A stretch of 64,000 bases of DNA from Fasciolopsis buskii (Eukaryota > Platyhelminthes > Trematoda > Plagiorchiida > Fasciolidae). The notes below the pieces were generated by a model, which was given only the letters and a program-made list of their open reading frames with translations, searched no databases and had not been told where the DNA came from. The stretch's first letter is position 1, and every line of letters starts with the position of its first letter. The stretch covers positions 88,678 through 152,677 of the forward strand of contig LUCM01000101.1 in the NCBI GenBank assembly GCA_008360955.1. Direction: 5' to 3'. The position numbers and the translations under genes are program-made. This document shows positions 24,701-36,800 of this stretch, piece by piece.

Positions 24701-27700
24701 TTTTCCAGAAACTGAAGAATAAAGTTAGGGATGCAAATGCTCACACGCGGTAGAGCGGTTGTGCGCGTGTATTCGATTGTAACCACTGATGCACGCAAAG
24801 CGTTGTCCAGATAGAGTGGAAGACTGGACAACAACTGTTGCAGTCTTGTTCCGCAACTCGTTTGACACGAACCTAAGGTGGGAGCGTCTAATGACTGTTT
24901 CGAGAGGGAAAGTATATAACCAGAGGTGCGCAATTTAAAAAGGCATTGACTGCAAGTCCACAGGCAGATACCTGTTCCAAACTAAGTCTACCGATTCTGA
25001 TCACTGCATAACACGGAAGCGAAAAACAATAAAAAGTGAACGCAACGTTTTGGATTGCGGTAACTGGCGTAGTTTAAACAGCCGTAAACCCACCATCATT
25101 ATTCACAGGGCAGTTTGAGCTGATTTTGGCAGTTCCACCTTCAATGACTTGCTAATTTTTTTTTCTTATACAGACGGCCAGTTACTTCTATCAAGTCTCT
25201 GTCCCTATGTATCAAACTTAGTTCAATCTTCCTTTATTCCCCGAACTGTGAGGCTTCAGAACAATCTGCTTTCTGCATTATCAACCACCTAAAGGGTCAA
25301 CAAAATGAATCTTATTCGGATGTTAACCCAACGCATCCCCTTTTGACTACGAGGTTTATCTTTTTTTCGCAACCATTAGCGCTGCACCAACGTAATTGCT
25401 ACCTTATGACGACTGTCCTTTTGGCTACAAATTACTTAACGTGCAATAAAAATACGTATTGCTAAAAAGATGGCTAGATAAACAAGCATCTACAGCGGCC
25501 TGCAGTTACTGAAGTTCACTGATAACATGTTACAATCACCATAGAAACTACACGTATGTATAAGACACTGAGTACAAACGAGGCATGCGTAGATAGAGGT
25601 GGGCCAGAATATTACCACTGTTGAGTCGGATAATGCCCAAATATTATTTGGAAAAACTCACCAGCTAACTTATCCAAGGCGTTCTGAAGTGCACATTCTG
25701 TGAAGATACTTTCTACTGCGTTATGAGATTCTTCATCGGGCCCTGGGGAGACTTGGTCCATCAGATTCATCGGAGGACAAGTATTCAAACTGGATGGAAT
25801 ACTCCGAGGACGGCGATCCACTGAATCTTCATCATCTGTGACAGTATAACCATCACGAGCGAACGATGGTACGCTGGGTGGAGCACTCAGCGGGACCAGG
25901 AGCTTTTTCATGTTGGTGTGGAAATCATCCGACGAAGAAGCCGTTCCGTCCAATGGGCAATCGATTACCAGTGGACTCGGCACAATCAAACCACTACCAG
26001 ATGTCGCATTTCCCATCGCGCTAGTCTTCTTGATAGACGAGTTGGCGCCATTTGACGGAAGGTTGTTTTGCTCCGTCATCGTATAGGAAGTGAACACCGC
26101 ACCCTTGTTAAGATCTTCTGAAGTTACCTGACCCCAGTCAAATTTCCGCTTTTTCATAGGCAATCTACAGGGGCTAATGGGCATGGATGCACGCCGATGC
26201 TGGTATTCAGGCGAATGTGGTTGACTAACCGACTTCTGTAAAACAAACGTACGTTCCACACATGAGTCGCTAGACATACGCCGCAATGTGGGCGTGGTCG
26301 AGGACAATCGGTTAGCAGACAAAGGACAGTTCGCACCAGTCGAAGCTAACGTTGACAAACTGTGCGACGATGACGACCTATGCACCTCTGTCAACTTGTT
26401 TACGGTGGCACGGGATGGAAAGTTACCAAGCCTCGGCATCTTAGGGCTGACATCATTTACTACAGCTGGTTTGACATTTTGATCCGTTCGCTTTGAGATA
26501 ACTAAGGTGCGATTAATTTCAGGTGGAGATATGACAGGGCGCCCGTTGTACGGGAAAGACTGATTATTATGTAACCAACCGCTACTTGAAATCTTAACAG
26601 GCGTGGTATGTAATCGACCAGGAGAGTTCAACAGCGCCGTACGAAGACGACAATGAGACGAGGTGGGGCTTGACATTGAAACAGAAGGGACTGGCGGACG
26701 ATCGCAGGTGAAAGCCGGGGAGTCAATGAAACGCTTGGATGCGGTGTCGTTTGATAGGATATGCAAGCCATGGTGACCAGTAAAACTGTCCTGGCTGGAA
26801 TTATCTAGGCAGCTATCCTCGATTTCTGGATAAAGAGAAAAGAGTAGTGTGCGACTATTAAGAATATGTTGCACATAATTTTGAAAGGCTTTTGTCTGTG
26901 AAAACTATAAATTACCAGACCACAGAAGGAAGGACATTTGTTTTGTTGTGGATATATATATAAATATAGTGTAAAATAATCAGCCTTCCTTGTGTTTCTG
27001 ATGAACAAAAAAACAAGGTAGTTTAAACTAGGACATAGCACTTCATGCCTGGTTGAGACTTTATGTAAACCAATGCAACTGCACGTTTCACGATCATGGT
27101 TCCCAATCCATCTTCCCTTGTGCAGTAAGCCTCAGAGGTTCCAGAGCAAACTTTCCCACTTGTGTTAGTACCAATGTAATAAATTAGTTGATTCTTGTAT
27201 CTAAGGTCAACAGAATTGGGTAATGGCTATACGCGGGGAACAAGGCTGCATGCCACCCGACACGACTCCGTCTCCAGGCAGCGTATAGAATGACCGTCGC
27301 TTCTGGTGGCAGGCCTTGCATAAGATTATATTATTATCACGATTACACAACGGCTTGGGAACCAGCATGGTGCCAATGCAACAACACGCAACTGGAGTTT
27401 CACAGAAGGCAAGTATATAAGAGTGAAAAATAATAAACCACAACAAACTAATTGTCAGTGGTTTCACCGTACACATCTTGTGATTTTTTGATCGTTTGCG
27501 AATTATTTTAAGGGAGACGAGTTCTCTTCACAGACCATGCAGTATTCGCGCCACTGACCCATATTAGCGTCTCGAACCAACAACAGTCTCAATCTCTTGG
27601 ACCCCAACAACGAAGGCGGGAAGCACCAACCAAGGCCAAAGCCGACGCTTACTTCTTCATACCTCTAAGGCAAGTCATAGCCCGACCGTCACGTCGCTTC

Positions 27701-30700
27701 CTCCAGTCTTGCCCACCACATGCAAAAAAGAGTATGAAAAGCTAGATGATAAGCAGCATACGCAATACGTGTCTAAGCCACCGAAGGCGATGTAGAGCAA
27801 TTATCACAGTCAGAGGACGACTGTCCGAACCCAACACACGACCATGCACCTCGTCACTGAGCACCCGATGTTCCCACCAGACTTAAGCAATGCTTCGGAG
27901 GCATCGGTGGTCGAACACAGAAAGTCGCCGGGCATCCTCAACGCGGACAGGCCAGGTCTCGCAACCGTAAACATCAGTGTGAATTCTGGCATTGTACGCC
28001 CTTCCCTTGAGGAGACGCCATGTCGTGGCGGTGCCACAAGCGTCGTAAGTGGCGAAAACTGGTCATAAGCCCTAACCCGACCTGATGTATGATGGTACAC
28101 CTCTTTGAGGACCGACACACTTCTCAAGTACTCCATCCCTCAACAAACAGTGCCATAATCTGGACCTACCAACAGAATCGAAGACTGCGATGAACGTATA
28201 CCCTTGGAGAGTAAAACGCCGCTCTAACACCTGCAGAGGGTTGAAGATTTGATCGACGCATGCACGACCAGCGCGAAACCCAGCCTATCCGTCACGAGTT
28301 TGCCGTTCATGCGCGTTGTACAAACTGTGAAGAATGACGGATGAGAGCAGTTATTGAGATTAGGCTGATAGCTCTTACGGTTAGGGCAATCACTGCGCTA
28401 GCCCTTTTTGAAGGTGGAACCAACCAAGGAAGATGTGTTCGATGTCACAAAGTTATCCGTTTAGCGACAAACGGCTTATGAAATCGCGCTAGTGAAATGG
28501 TTCACGGCGACGATCAATAAAATATTCACATTAGAAAGCAGTCGGTTTCCCCAACTTCGACAGACAAACGCCTAGTGTTGCGAGATTAGCAATAAATGAC
28601 TGGGTCTGGAAATGTGTCTACTTTTCTCACGTGACATCGACCAGCAGTCCACGTGACCCTAATTTGTTTCCGTCGAATCGAATCTCACATTCACCTATCG
28701 GCTCGCTCTCGCATGGCCGTGGTAGCGTGCACCCAATCAGAAAAAAACACTCAAACATTACGAATAGCAGAACTAGATCGATAAACGTCCAACCGACGCT
28801 CGATGCGGTCGGCGCGACACATCAGCGAAGAAACAGGCATATGGGCAACGGTGTGTTCATACGCTTTTACACGCACACACGCGCGCAAACGCATATTCAC
28901 TAGGCGTAGCCGTCAGTCCGCACGTATGAAGACGAATACGGGCAGAGCGACTTGACTGTGTAGTCGCGACGCCTTTTTAGTCACGGCGGGCAGAGATCAG
29001 ATTTGAACGTCTGCACTTCGGTCTCACTTCAATTCGACCAAATCAGGCGAAAATAGGTTACCAGCGTCATCCTATGCTTTGAATGAGCAATTAATGAACG
29101 TGAAGATCCAACGTGAACGTGGATAAGAGTAATTCCTTTAAGGGATTCCCGCTAAAATCATCGAAGAGAAACGAAAGCAGACAGTAAGGATATCGATAAG
29201 AGCGTTCGACTGCAATAAGCGATGGAGCCAGAGTTCGTGTCACGATTCAGCGTGCGGGGTTCAAATAAAACCGGTTCATTTTCTTTCTTGGTGAACAGCG
29301 AATGAATGAAGCCGTAATCTCGACCTAAGATGAAAACACCTTAGTTTTCCTTTGATTTTTGCTTGTATTACATCCTTCCTTTTGCATAACTCTTTGTACT
29401 TGCCCTATCCTTTGAGTAACTACTCACTCAAACCAATTGACACCTAGTGATGTCCACTTTTCTAAACTTCTGCCTCAGGAATAGCCGTGGCTTCCCTGCC
29501 ACTACTGCCACATGTCTACCGTTTAATCAAGATAGGTCTCGGAAAACTGCCTTCCATTGCGATTTTTTGAATACGATGAACTAAAAGCTAATCTCACCAG
29601 ACCACCCCGGTATTCTCCTACAGCTAGAGACAATGACAATTTCTAGACAGGCTTCATGCGTCTGCATCATACCTTTACCGAAAAGCTTCTGTTCGTTTCC
29701 CCTGTCACGCGGGTCATTATTGCAAATGACCTGTTGAGGCCTTGCGCGTTATGACAATCCAAGTTTCAAGGTCATGATTTCCGGACCCCCCCCCTAATCT
29801 GTGTAATGAGGGTTACTGATTGTGAAACATACCCTTTGCATTAGACCATTGGAATAAGTTTGCGGTAAAAAATAGTCGGCGTTTCTGTGTTACTGAAAGA
29901 AAAACAAAAGGAGTTAGCTACATGGAAGATACGCTGTAAGGAGGGAACTGTATAAAGAAGCATTCAAAGGAGAAATAGCTTGGCGATTCCGTTTTAGAGA
30001 GAAGACTGCAAACGGCGGAGGAAGTGGGCCGTGAAACGTCCTGTTTGGCAATCACTACCAGAAGAGCGTTCAGCGAGGCAGTCGTTCTGTGCTGGTGCGC
30101 AAAACGTTCCAACCACCTCAACCTATGTTGATTTAGTATAGTGAGAAAAGATTGGGAGATGGTCAACATTTAAGGGCAAAAACACTATACGAAGGGCTAG
30201 CAACGATGGTGGGGCCAAATGGTCTACCAGAAACTCGCTAGGCAAAATCTTAACTCGCTAATGAGCCCGTCCCAATTAACTTTCTGATGTTGTATGGGGA
30301 AACCAGGAGAAAACATGGAATTGCCCGTAGCCACAGCGTATTCATATTTTTGGAGATGCAGTTAGAATTGGGTGCGCGTTATTAGGTCATCCGAGTGTCG
30401 CGAATGAAGACTTAGCGTAACATGCAAATAACAGGTATTTAGAATGACTCGAATATTTAACCTAGGTTGTAATCACAGAAACACGTTCTCGTGTATTAAG
30501 GTTATGCGTGTAACACCACGAATCCCACCCTCACCAATATTTTATCTGACTAGTGCAATCCTTCCTAAAGTAAATTTTCCAAATATACAGTGATGTAATG
30601 GCATGAGTACGAGACACTGAAAACGAGCTTGTTCGCCAACTTGTGTTTAATCAATGTGCCCAGTGGGAAGTTTCAAAGAAATGCTAAATCATTAGATCAA

Positions 30701-33700
30701 TGCGAGTCATTGTTCTACCCATTAAAGCCATTGAACCTACGCCTTTGGAAATAACCCAAGGAGGCTTAAAAACTGCGTTGTTAATTACCAGGGGCGGATG
30801 GCAGCGGTCTCAATAAGAGGAAACCCGATAGGAACCAAATAGAGCATTGAACTTAGGGGCCGTTTGGGTGACCTTCGGTAAACTGTCCTGTTGATGCTGT
30901 GACAACGAAAGTAAGGATCCACTAATGTCAACCTTCGTTGCTGCTTCGGTTTAGAGAACATACAAGTCAGTTTATAACCACCCATTGCATCTTGTCCAAT
31001 GCATTCTTATGATTTTCTATGTGAAAACATCAGCAAGAATATACTTTGGAGGTAGAAATTTTACCAACACATCCGGACAATTCCGCTCGTGTCAATATTA
31101 GATTCTGGCTGAAATCCCTGTCCACGAAAATATACCGAATGAGTCGTATTCCTTTAGGGAGTTGATGAGAAGTCCTTCAGGTCTATACAGTTGGGATGTT
31201 TGAATCAAACGAGGAACGAAAATTTACACATCCTGATTTTTGCAGGGATTTTACTTTAACAGTTGGTTCATTTTCTGACAAACGCTTCATTTGGGTAATA
31301 AACACACGCCGATAGTCATATTAACTGAGTCAAATTAAAGATGTTCTAACTAGAGCGATAACGATATGGAAGACTTCTTATCATCACTTCAAAAGTTGAA
31401 CCAAGGATCGGTTATCACATAGAAAAGAATGATGTCATGCCCCTCCAAGAGAAAGCGATTCCTCAGGTCTTACTCGCCAATAAGAATGAGAGATCACGGT
31501 GATCTTCAAGGTGAACTTTCTGCATTCCACCATCACCGGCCTAGATATCAGTGCTGGGAAATCCATTTTCTGTTCTCGAAAGAGCACTGAAAAAGCTTAT
31601 ATCTAATAGAAATTCGTATCTGAAATTCAATTACCTATAAGAAAAATACATAGACAAAGCCACTTTGGTGGATTTGACGTCTGAAAGGCTGGATAAAATG
31701 AAAAAGAATAGAGGCCAAGCGAACTACTGGTTATCGTGTGTGCACCACATAAGATATTCAGCTGTCAACAAAAACCGGTCTTTGACAGCATTAGACACAA
31801 TTTTCGATCAATTCTCGCCGAATTTCAATGTCATCTAGAATCAGTCGTGCAAGATGGAGAGCTTTCGTGTTGGTGACCACAGACTAGACGAGAACAAAAG
31901 CGAGCTCGAATTAATCCATAATGAGTCCACAGGTGTGGACTATTAATGATCGACAAGTCTCGATTTATGCGCACCACCGATGGTCAATGGCAATCTGATT
32001 AATCTGAGTCTAACGCTGTGAAAGTGAAAGAACACGTTAGGTGAGCACATGCCACTTTTGTCAAAAGACTTTGATGGTCAGAAAAGATCTGCCGTCAGAA
32101 CTAGGCGATGCGATCGGCTGGAACAGAAAATGGGCACTGATGTGCGGTTCTGTCTTCGCCAAGTAGTCAAGTTGGACGTTATAATCACTGGCAAAGATCA
32201 TACCTTCCGTTGAACGCACACCTCGCAGTCATCAGGATGATCACCCGTAGAACTTTGGCAACCCTACTATCCAAAGAGACTCAGTGGTTCTGTTGTGTAT
32301 TTGAACGGAAAACTTACATTATTCATCGTTGCACTGAAACTACCGGTTGTCCTTCGTGATTCGGAAGCCCTCTGGAGTTCGCGAAATACTATTGTCTCGC
32401 AAGAAGGAAACCGACTTCCGTTCCAGCGGCCGCTGCCTGGGAAAAATTTCCACACTTATATGGTCAATCCAAACAAAGACCGCTTGAATGTATGAAACTG
32501 TAACAGTTCCAAGTCTTTGGTAGCCTTCGGTGTTGCAGTAGTTGGTGAAGTGAAGGTTGGCTCAGCCCAACTGGCAAACAATTATCAACGAATCACAGTT
32601 GTGATTCTTCTGTGGACTCTTCGACAAACAGCTTCCATGCACACTCCTGATGCTACAGATTCGATTCTGGTGAGAAATATCAATCAATTCGGAGTGTACA
32701 ATTATGTGGATGTTTGGACAAGAGAGCATCGGGTACGCATACCTGACGAACGACAATAACCGCGAAACCGGTCGTGTGCTCCCGGGCAAATTTTGTTTAC
32801 GCATCCAGATACTACTTCCTGCTTCTATATATACATACCTATATTCTGGGGCATTCTGCCCTCGTTCCTAAGCTTGGCTCAGCCCAACTGACAAACAATT
32901 ATCAACGAATCACAATTGTCATTCTTCTGTGGACTCTTCAACAAACAGCTTCCATGCACACTCCTGATGCTACAGATTCGATTCTGGTGAGAAATATCAA
33001 TCAATTCGGAGTGTACAAGTATGTGGATGTTTGGACAAGAGCGCATCGGGTACGCATACCTGACGAGCGACAATAACCGCGAAACCGGTCGTGTTCTCCC
33101 GGCCAAATTTTGTTTACGCATCCAGATACTACTTCCTGCTTCTATATATACATACCTATATTCTGGGGCATTCTGCCCTCGTTCCTAAGCTTGGCTCAGC
33201 CCAACTGACAAACAATTATCAACGAATCACAATTGTCATTCTTCTGTGGACTCTTCGACAAACAGCTTCCATGCACACTCCTGATGCTACAGATTCGATT
33301 CTGGTGAGAAATATCAATCAATTCGGAGTGTACAAGTATGTGGATGTTTGGACAAGAGCGCATCGGGTACGCATACCTGACGAGCGACAATAACCGCGAA
33401 ACCGGTCGTGTTCTCCCGGCCAAATTTTGTTTACGCATCCAGATACTACTTCCTGCTTCTATATATACATACCTATATTCTGGGGCATTCTGCCCTCGTT
33501 CCTAAGCTTGGCTCAGCCCAACTGACAAACAATTATCAACGAATCACAATTGTCATTCTTCTGTGGACTCTTCGACAAACAGCTTCCATGCACACTCCTG
33601 ATGCTACAGATTCGATTCTGGTGAGAAATATCAATCAATTCGGAGTGTACAATTATGTGGATGTTTGGACAAGAGAGCATCGGGTACGCATACCTGACGA

Positions 33701-33791
33701 ACGACAATAACCGCGAAACTGGTCGTGTGCTCCCGGGCAAATTTTGTTTACGCATCCAGATACTACTTCCTGCTTATACATATATATATGT

Positions 33792-33834
<43 letters not shown>

Positions 33835-36800
33835 CATGTATATATATATCACGTTTACATATATATACCCTGAGTGAAAAACTATTTCCTACGGAGATTT
33901 TCTGTATATCTCAGCTGTTTTTGTATGGTGCAACTACGTGCAAAATGCCTAGATACGAAATCTCATGGTAATTGTTGTAACAACGAAATCTGACGAAAAA
34001 TCGAACAAATCATCGTGTTCTTTTGTTTTCCTTTGGATCCATGTTCTGGGTTCGATAAAACCATTGAGTCAGAATGACAGCTACTCTGAATGGAATCTGA
34101 TTTGCGCAACAATAAGGTCCTAGCTAGATGTTACTTGTGAAAGGCAGCGTGATGATAGTGAAAGAAAAGCGTTCACTGGCATCACCCACTGGTATCGACC
34201 GGTGGCTTTCTGTGGCCTGCGGAGACTGATTGGCTTTATTCTGGTTTAACGTTCTTTTAAATCGTTGTGAAATGGATCTTGCTCGCTTCCGTTCTCTTGC
34301 TGTTTTGTCTACACGGTTACCCCTGCGGCATCAGATCCAAACAAGTAAAGGCGTGAGTAGAAAAAATAATCCGCAATGTGATGTGTCATACATTCGAACC
34401 TTGTTCAGTGGAGCTAAAAACCCGCTGCAGTATGATAGGATTGAGGACACAAGAAAACTTCTCCAAGATTTTTCAGCGAAAAGGTTATCCAAGAAACTCC
34501 GTAAGAATGAACAAAGGAAAGGACTGAGGAATAATCAAGCAGAAGAATTACTCTACCGTAGATCCGAAAAAACCTCAGTACTGCTTCAGCCATGCGGTAT
34601 AACAGTAACCAACAGACCGTCAAAAACCGTCAAAAAATAACCAATGCCAAACGCATGCACCGCGACAAACGTTAGATCGGACAAACTGGGAGAAAAATGC
34701 CTACCCACGTGTACTAGCACAAGCTGGCCACAAAACGCATTTAATTTTCACCTTTACCTGACCCCCAGAATTAAGGATCCACGTTCAGTGCAGTTGAATT
34801 TGACACACTGGGCCGAGTAAACACAAAGCATGGAAAGGAATTTCGGACGCTTGTCACTCTTAAAATGATTTAGCCAATACATATTGAATCGGATCATGTG
34901 CACGCCCATTGAAGGGCGAGCCATTCAGCTAAATGAAAAAGCCGGAGAACGAAACAGTGGGCGTACACCACATCGTAACGAATGCATGGAACCGATGACT
35001 GATTCATTAGTTCACACACCCTTCGGATGCAGCCAGATATCGTGGGTGCCCAGTACACTCCTCTTCCACAGATGCTAGTGAGCGTACAGTTGTGTACCCC
35101 GCGGGCCGCTGTGGTTGGTTTGGAATCAGTTTAACAAACTCCTAGTGATCACTAAAGGCCAGTGGAGGACGTCCAGCATTCGCCTTCGTCGTCACACTTT
35201 AATGGGAATATCTGCTTGGCGAGAAGGCGGCGCGCAGGACTTACTAAACAGAGGTTGTGAGAGGCCGGTCATTTCGAGCATTTTGTGAGATGTTCATAGC
35301 GAGCAACCGACTCGGAGCCTGAGACACCCAGTTTCGACCATGATGAGGCAATTATCGCTACAGACCAACGATTTGGCTCGCTAATAGCCCTCATGCATAC
35401 AGCCAGACCTCTATATTACTCACTCGGTCACTTCATCTAATCCTAGCCATACTACGTAAACATCGGTTGTCAAAAACCTCCAACCGACGAACATCGCTCA
35501 CACGCAAACTCCACGTCTCGCAACCGTACAACAGAACTGAACGCACTGCAGCACAGTACACACGACCTTTCAACTTCAGTGAAATATCAGGCCGACGCCA
35601 CAAGTGCTTAAGTCTAGCGTAAGCTGCACCAGCCTTGGATATACGCACACTTACCTCCAATCCCGAGCTACCATCGTTGGACACGCAGCTACCAAGGTAG
35701 GTGAAACGGTCTAACATCGTCAGCTCCTCTTAATCCAGTATCAAGTTCGGCGCTGCTGTCGTCCAGTCCTGTAACAGCACTTTGCACTTTGAAGGTGCAG
35801 AGCACATGCCGAACCGAGCAACCGATCTCAACAGTCTATCTAGTGCGCGATGTGCATGGTCCGCAGACTCGAGCAGGCACACGACGTCGTCTGCGTAATC
35901 TAGGTCGCTTTGCTTACCTCCACTTCCCAGTTCGACTCCTACATTCTGGAGACCTTATAAGGCATCTTCCATCACCTCGCCCATGACGAAGTTGAATAAG
36001 AATGGAGAGATGGGACACCCTTGTCGAACGCCACTGGTCGTTTCGAATGAACTTGTTAGTTCACCGTATACCCTCACGCGACCATAGGTATGCGAGTACA
36101 ATACTTCGCAACAGGTTCACGAACTTCAGTTGACAGTACCCGTCCGGTGGAGAGCACTGAATATGTCTGGTCGAATCCACGGAGTCCAGGAAACCTCTTC
36201 AGGTCGTAGAAAGACTACGCATCTAGGCGGCGCAAATAGATGTGGCGCGTTTCTACGTTAACTGCCGGAGAGTGGAATATCTGGGCCACACGCAATCCTC
36301 GACCTGGCCGAAAATCCGGCCTGGTTGTTTCGCGGATATTACTCTTCGCGAATCGGTGCCAAACGGCGCAGCCATTTTATAGGAGCTAACACGGCTTAGA
36401 ACTATTCGGAATTGTAAAACTAATCACGATGATTGTTGCAGTCGCTCGTGTACCCTCTTGGAAGATGGGCCGCATACGATGAATCACTCCACGTTAACAG
36501 AATACGCTCCTCGTTCCAAATATCATGAAGCAGGAGATGAGTTGATTTCACACAGAAAACTTCTCCACCAATTTGAAGAGAATTGGGGAAGGTTCAGTCA
36601 GACCGGCTATTTTTTCCCCTCTTCAAAAGCGAATATTCGACTGCACTTCCATTTCCCGATTGGGGGATTCATGTGACACCCCCAAGATTTCACAGCTTCA
36701 GGCCGTCGGAACTAAATACGATAAGGTATGCAGTTAAACTGATCCTTTGGAAATGTCTCTGCCCAACGGTTCAGTCTTTCCTGTCTACCATGGATGAGCT

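Larger units (their letters stand above)
32557..33776 (+). repeat. 317-bp tandem array, hammerhead-bearing (retrozyme-like)
   Basis: About 3.85 head-to-tail copies of a 317-bp unit start at 32557, 32874, 33191 and 33508; the last is cut at about 33776 and passes into a TA-rich tract. Each unit begins TTGGCTCAGCCCAACTG and holds one type I hammerhead ribozyme core about 186 bases in. Copies are nearly identical, with two variants: 1 and 4 share GAGAGCATC, CTGACGAACGAC and GTGTGCTCCCGGGC, while 2 and 3 share GAGCGCATC, CTGACGAGCGAC and GTGTTCTCCCGGCC. Each unit leaves a 100-codon plus and an 80-codon minus frame open. 317 is not a multiple of three, so the frames do not run on between units and I do not call them genes. 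Tandem units of a few hundred bases with a hammerhead are the DNA form of retrozymes and of hammerhead satellites such as schistosome Sm-alpha. Confidence 0.9.

Noticed and set aside
29205..29275. tRNA-like string ending in GGGGTTCAAAT
   Set aside because: A plausible B box, but no A box at the right distance and no cloverleaf; not a tRNA gene and not the SINE family.
32646..32704. A second hammerhead-like arrangement in each 317-bp unit (ACACTCC, CTGATG, CAGA/TCTG, GAAA, GGAGTGT)
   Set aside because: The order is right and stem I pairs well, but the core reads CTGATGC, not CTGATGA, stem III is poor, and the expected cleavage triplet does not fit beside stem I. The intact ribozyme lies about 90 bases downstream in each unit.
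32774..33710. 100-codon (+) and 80-codon (-) frames in the satellite
   Set aside because: They repeat because the DNA repeats; frame is not kept between units and no family is recognised, so not annotated as genes.
33655..33971. Tyr/Ile/Thr/His-repeat frames
   Set aside because: They are translations of a TA/CATA microsatellite; the same holds for 51038-51319.
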